From Limnospira fusiformis SAG 85.79 (GTDB lineage Bacteria; Cyanobacteriota; Cyanobacteriia; Cyanobacteriales; Microcoleaceae), in the NCBI RefSeq assembly GCF_012516315.1, contig NZ_CP051185.1, positions 2,717,403-2,781,402 on the forward strand: DNA of 64,000 nt, given 5' to 3'. Position numbers and translations under genes: made by a program. Shown in pieces: positions 62,737 through 64,000 of this stretch (its first letter is position 1; each line of letters begins with the position of its first letter). Under the pieces are notes generated by a model. That model was not told the DNA's origin, ran no database searches, and saw nothing but the letters and a program-made list of their open reading frames with translations.

Positions 62737-63399
62737 ATGTTGTTACCAGGGAAGCAACGGAGTAAACTAGACGAAACCGAGGATAGATTATTTTATGAGT
62801 ATCCGCGATTTGTGACCCATGTTGACGAGGGATTTATTGATAGGTTAAGGGGGTTATATAGCGATCGCCTTTCAGACAATAGCAGAGTGTTGGACTTGAT
62901 GAGTAGCTGGGTGTCTCATCTCCCGGATGATCGGAAATTCTCCCATGTAGAGGGACACGGTATGAATGAGGAGGAGTTGGCGCGTAACCGTCAACTGAAC
63001 CATTATTTTGTTCAGGATCTGAATAAAGACCCGAAATTACCATTAGGCGATCGCGAATTTGATGCCGTGTTAATCTGCGTATCAGTACAGTATTTACAGT
63101 ATCCTGAAGCCGTATTTAGTGAAATTCATCGTGTCTTAAAACCGGGGGGAGTGGTGATTGTGAGTTTCTCTAACCGGATGTTTTTTCAAAAAGCGATCGC
63201 CGCATGGCGAGACGGAACAGAACCCCAGCGAGTCAAACTCGTAGAAAGCTACTTTAACTCAGTCCGTAGTGGGGAATTACCCGGCTTCAGCGTCCCTGAA
63301 GTAATTATCAATCAGTCATCTGTCCCCCCGGTCTTGCAAATGTTAGGACTCGGTGGCGGCGACCCGTTTTATGCAGTGATTGCACATCGTCAAATTTGA
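62737..63399 (+). CDS. SAM-dependent methyltransferase (class I)
   Basis: A 220-residue protein with a Rossmann-type methyltransferase core: RVLDLMSSWVSHLP as a modified motif I (the usual GxGxG is replaced), then NKDPKLPLGDREFDAVLICVSVQYL and IHRVLKPGGVVIVSFSNRMF, where the post-motif III segment is standard. The substrate is unknown. The absent Gly-rich loop is shared by a group of plant/cyanobacterial proteins and may be normal for the family rather than a defect. Confidence 0.8.
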   Translation: MLLPGKQRSKLDETEDRLFYEYPRFVTHVDEGFIDRLRGLYSDRLSDNSRVLDLMSSWVSHLPDDRKFSHVEGHGMNEEELARNRQLNHYFVQDLNKDPKLPLGDREFDAVLICVSVQYLQYPEAVFSEIHRVLKPGGVVIVSFSNRMFFQKAIAAWRDGTEPQRVKLVESYFNSVRSGELPGFSVPEVIINQSSVPPVLQMLGLGGGDPFYAVIAHRQI

Positions 63400-63423
63400 C
63401 GAATCATCTTAAACTTCTCGAGA

Positions 63424-63768
63424 CTATAGCTGCTGAAAAACCTCTAGGGTCAGATATACAGGCTTTTCTGCCGTATTCTGACCCCAAAATTGGCTGATAG
63501 GCTGATCCTGGTCAGATTGAATCCAGAGGAGTTTCCCAGAAGTGCAGGTATAGGTCTGTTGACCATCACCACAGGGAATAGCCACATCTCCAGGCTTTAG
63601 TATCCTGACAGTCATCTGGGTGACAGGGGGATCAAGTTTGATGCTCTGTCTGGACATCTCTGGTAGGATGTTCAGGGAATAGGTTTTGAGGGGTTCTGCG
63701 GCTTGGACTGGTATCACCCAAGCGCAGAAAACCACCAGCACAGTTGTGAGTAGAATCTTCAATTTCAT
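63424..63768 (-). CDS. Small secreted protein of unknown function
   Basis: A 114-residue protein with a clear Sec signal peptide (KILLTTVLVVFCAWVIPVQA, cleavage after VQA). The mature part is about 90 residues with a possible disulfide between CGDGQQTYTC cysteines and an all-beta appearance. I do not recognise the family. It is convergent with the methyltransferase gene. Confidence 0.65.
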   Translation of the reverse strand: MKLKILLTTVLVVFCAWVIPVQAAEPLKTYSLNILPEMSRQSIKLDPPVTQMTVRILKPGDVAIPCGDGQQTYTCTSGKLLWIQSDQDQPISQFWGQNTAEKPVYLTLEVFQQL

Positions 63769-63856
63769 ATTGACAAATATTTACCTTTGGTTTACTTTAC
63801 CGAAATCGGTTAAGTGTGGCAAATATATGATTTTGAAGATGGATGGGGTCATCGAA

Positions 63857-64000
63857 TTAGAAGAAGGTAAAATCTTCTATATCTATGGTAGTCGCTTCCA
63901 CTCCATTTAAGAAGGCTAAGACCTCTCCGGTGTCGGCGATGATGATTTGAGATCCGGTGTCAATTTGAGCGATCGCTAATTGTCGAGGATCTAGAGCTGC
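63857..64000 (-). CDS. C-terminal end of a secreted/calcium-binding-type protein, 5' truncated
   Basis: The minus strand is open from the window edge for 47 codons to the TAA at 63857-63859. The residues run AALDPRQLAIAQIDTGSQII and then GEVLAFLNGVEATTIDIEDF, ending TFF. The pattern of a late (L/V)A-LNGV-(A/S)xxID-xxDF(T/I) end is common to cyanobacterial hemolysin-type calcium-binding and related repeat proteins. The rest of the gene lies to the right of the window. Confidence 0.55.
   Translation of the reverse strand, partial: AALDPRQLAIAQIDTGSQIIIADTGEVLAFLNGVEATTIDIEDFTFF

Noticed and set aside
63686..63910. Plus-strand 74-residue frame near the right edge
   Set aside because: It overlaps the signal-peptide gene and the minus-strand C-terminal frame that fits a known protein end; likely a shadow.

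Overview
The window is chromosomal DNA of a cyanobacterium. The evidence is the very frequent HIP1 octamer GCGATCGC, a tocopherol-methyltransferase-like gene, the srp-type encapsulin/sulfur locus, an SLH-domain surface protein and NB-ARC, HicBA and Uma2 genes of cyanobacterial type. The mix of heptanucleotide repeats, large tandem arrays, a group II intron and an IscB element fits a filamentous genus such as Arthrospira/Limnospira, but that placement is inference.

Layout. 1-9.8 kb: the tail of a secreted-type protein with a PPC domain, followed by 12 tandem copies of its own last ~104 bp joined by (TAATTAT)n; then rlmN with a START-like partner, hslO, a coiled-coil membrane protein, a pentapeptide-repeat protein and a DevC-like permease. 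9.8-20.3 kb: an accessory island. It holds a tight three-gene operon (DUF262 / DUF3696-type AAA ATPase / unknown) that looks like an anti-phage system, a dead Uma2 gene, a frameshifted hicBA pair, an orphan antitoxin with an amputated toxin, an AT-rich three-gene cassette (YbaK-like deacylase, SHMT-like PLP enzyme, class II aldolase) and a short NB-ARC STAND protein. The last two units diverge from an intergenic region with two palindromes that share the half-site TACAA/TTGTA.

20.3-36 kb: an MscS channel, a 12-copy palindromic repeat array, then a sulfur regulon: sbpA-cysT-cysW on the minus strand; cysR, cysA, a DUF202 protein, a Crp-like regulator, cysteine synthase, serine acetyltransferase, the family 2A encapsulin shell SrpI, a cysteine desulfurase with a long disordered N-terminal extension, and a fusion of a flavoprotein with an ETHE1-like persulfide dioxygenase. 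Read together: sulfate is imported, fixed into cysteine, desulfurised inside the encapsulin, and the stored sulfur may be remobilised by the dioxygenase fusion (last step inferred).

36-64 kb: an ADP-forming acyl-CoA synthetase/GNAT fusion, an IscB element with a His-to-Gln change in its HNH centre and a structured upstream region where its guide RNA should lie, a His-tailed chelatase, a PiT phosphate transporter, a group II intron that splits a 50-codon ORF just after its start codon, a beta-helix/SLH protein, a tocopherol methyltransferase, an ankyrin protein, glycogen phosphorylase, a membrane GTPase, a phosphodiesterase, an MtnX-like phosphatase, a patatin, and several less characterised genes. 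The right edge cuts a minus-strand gene whose C-terminus resembles cyanobacterial secreted proteins.
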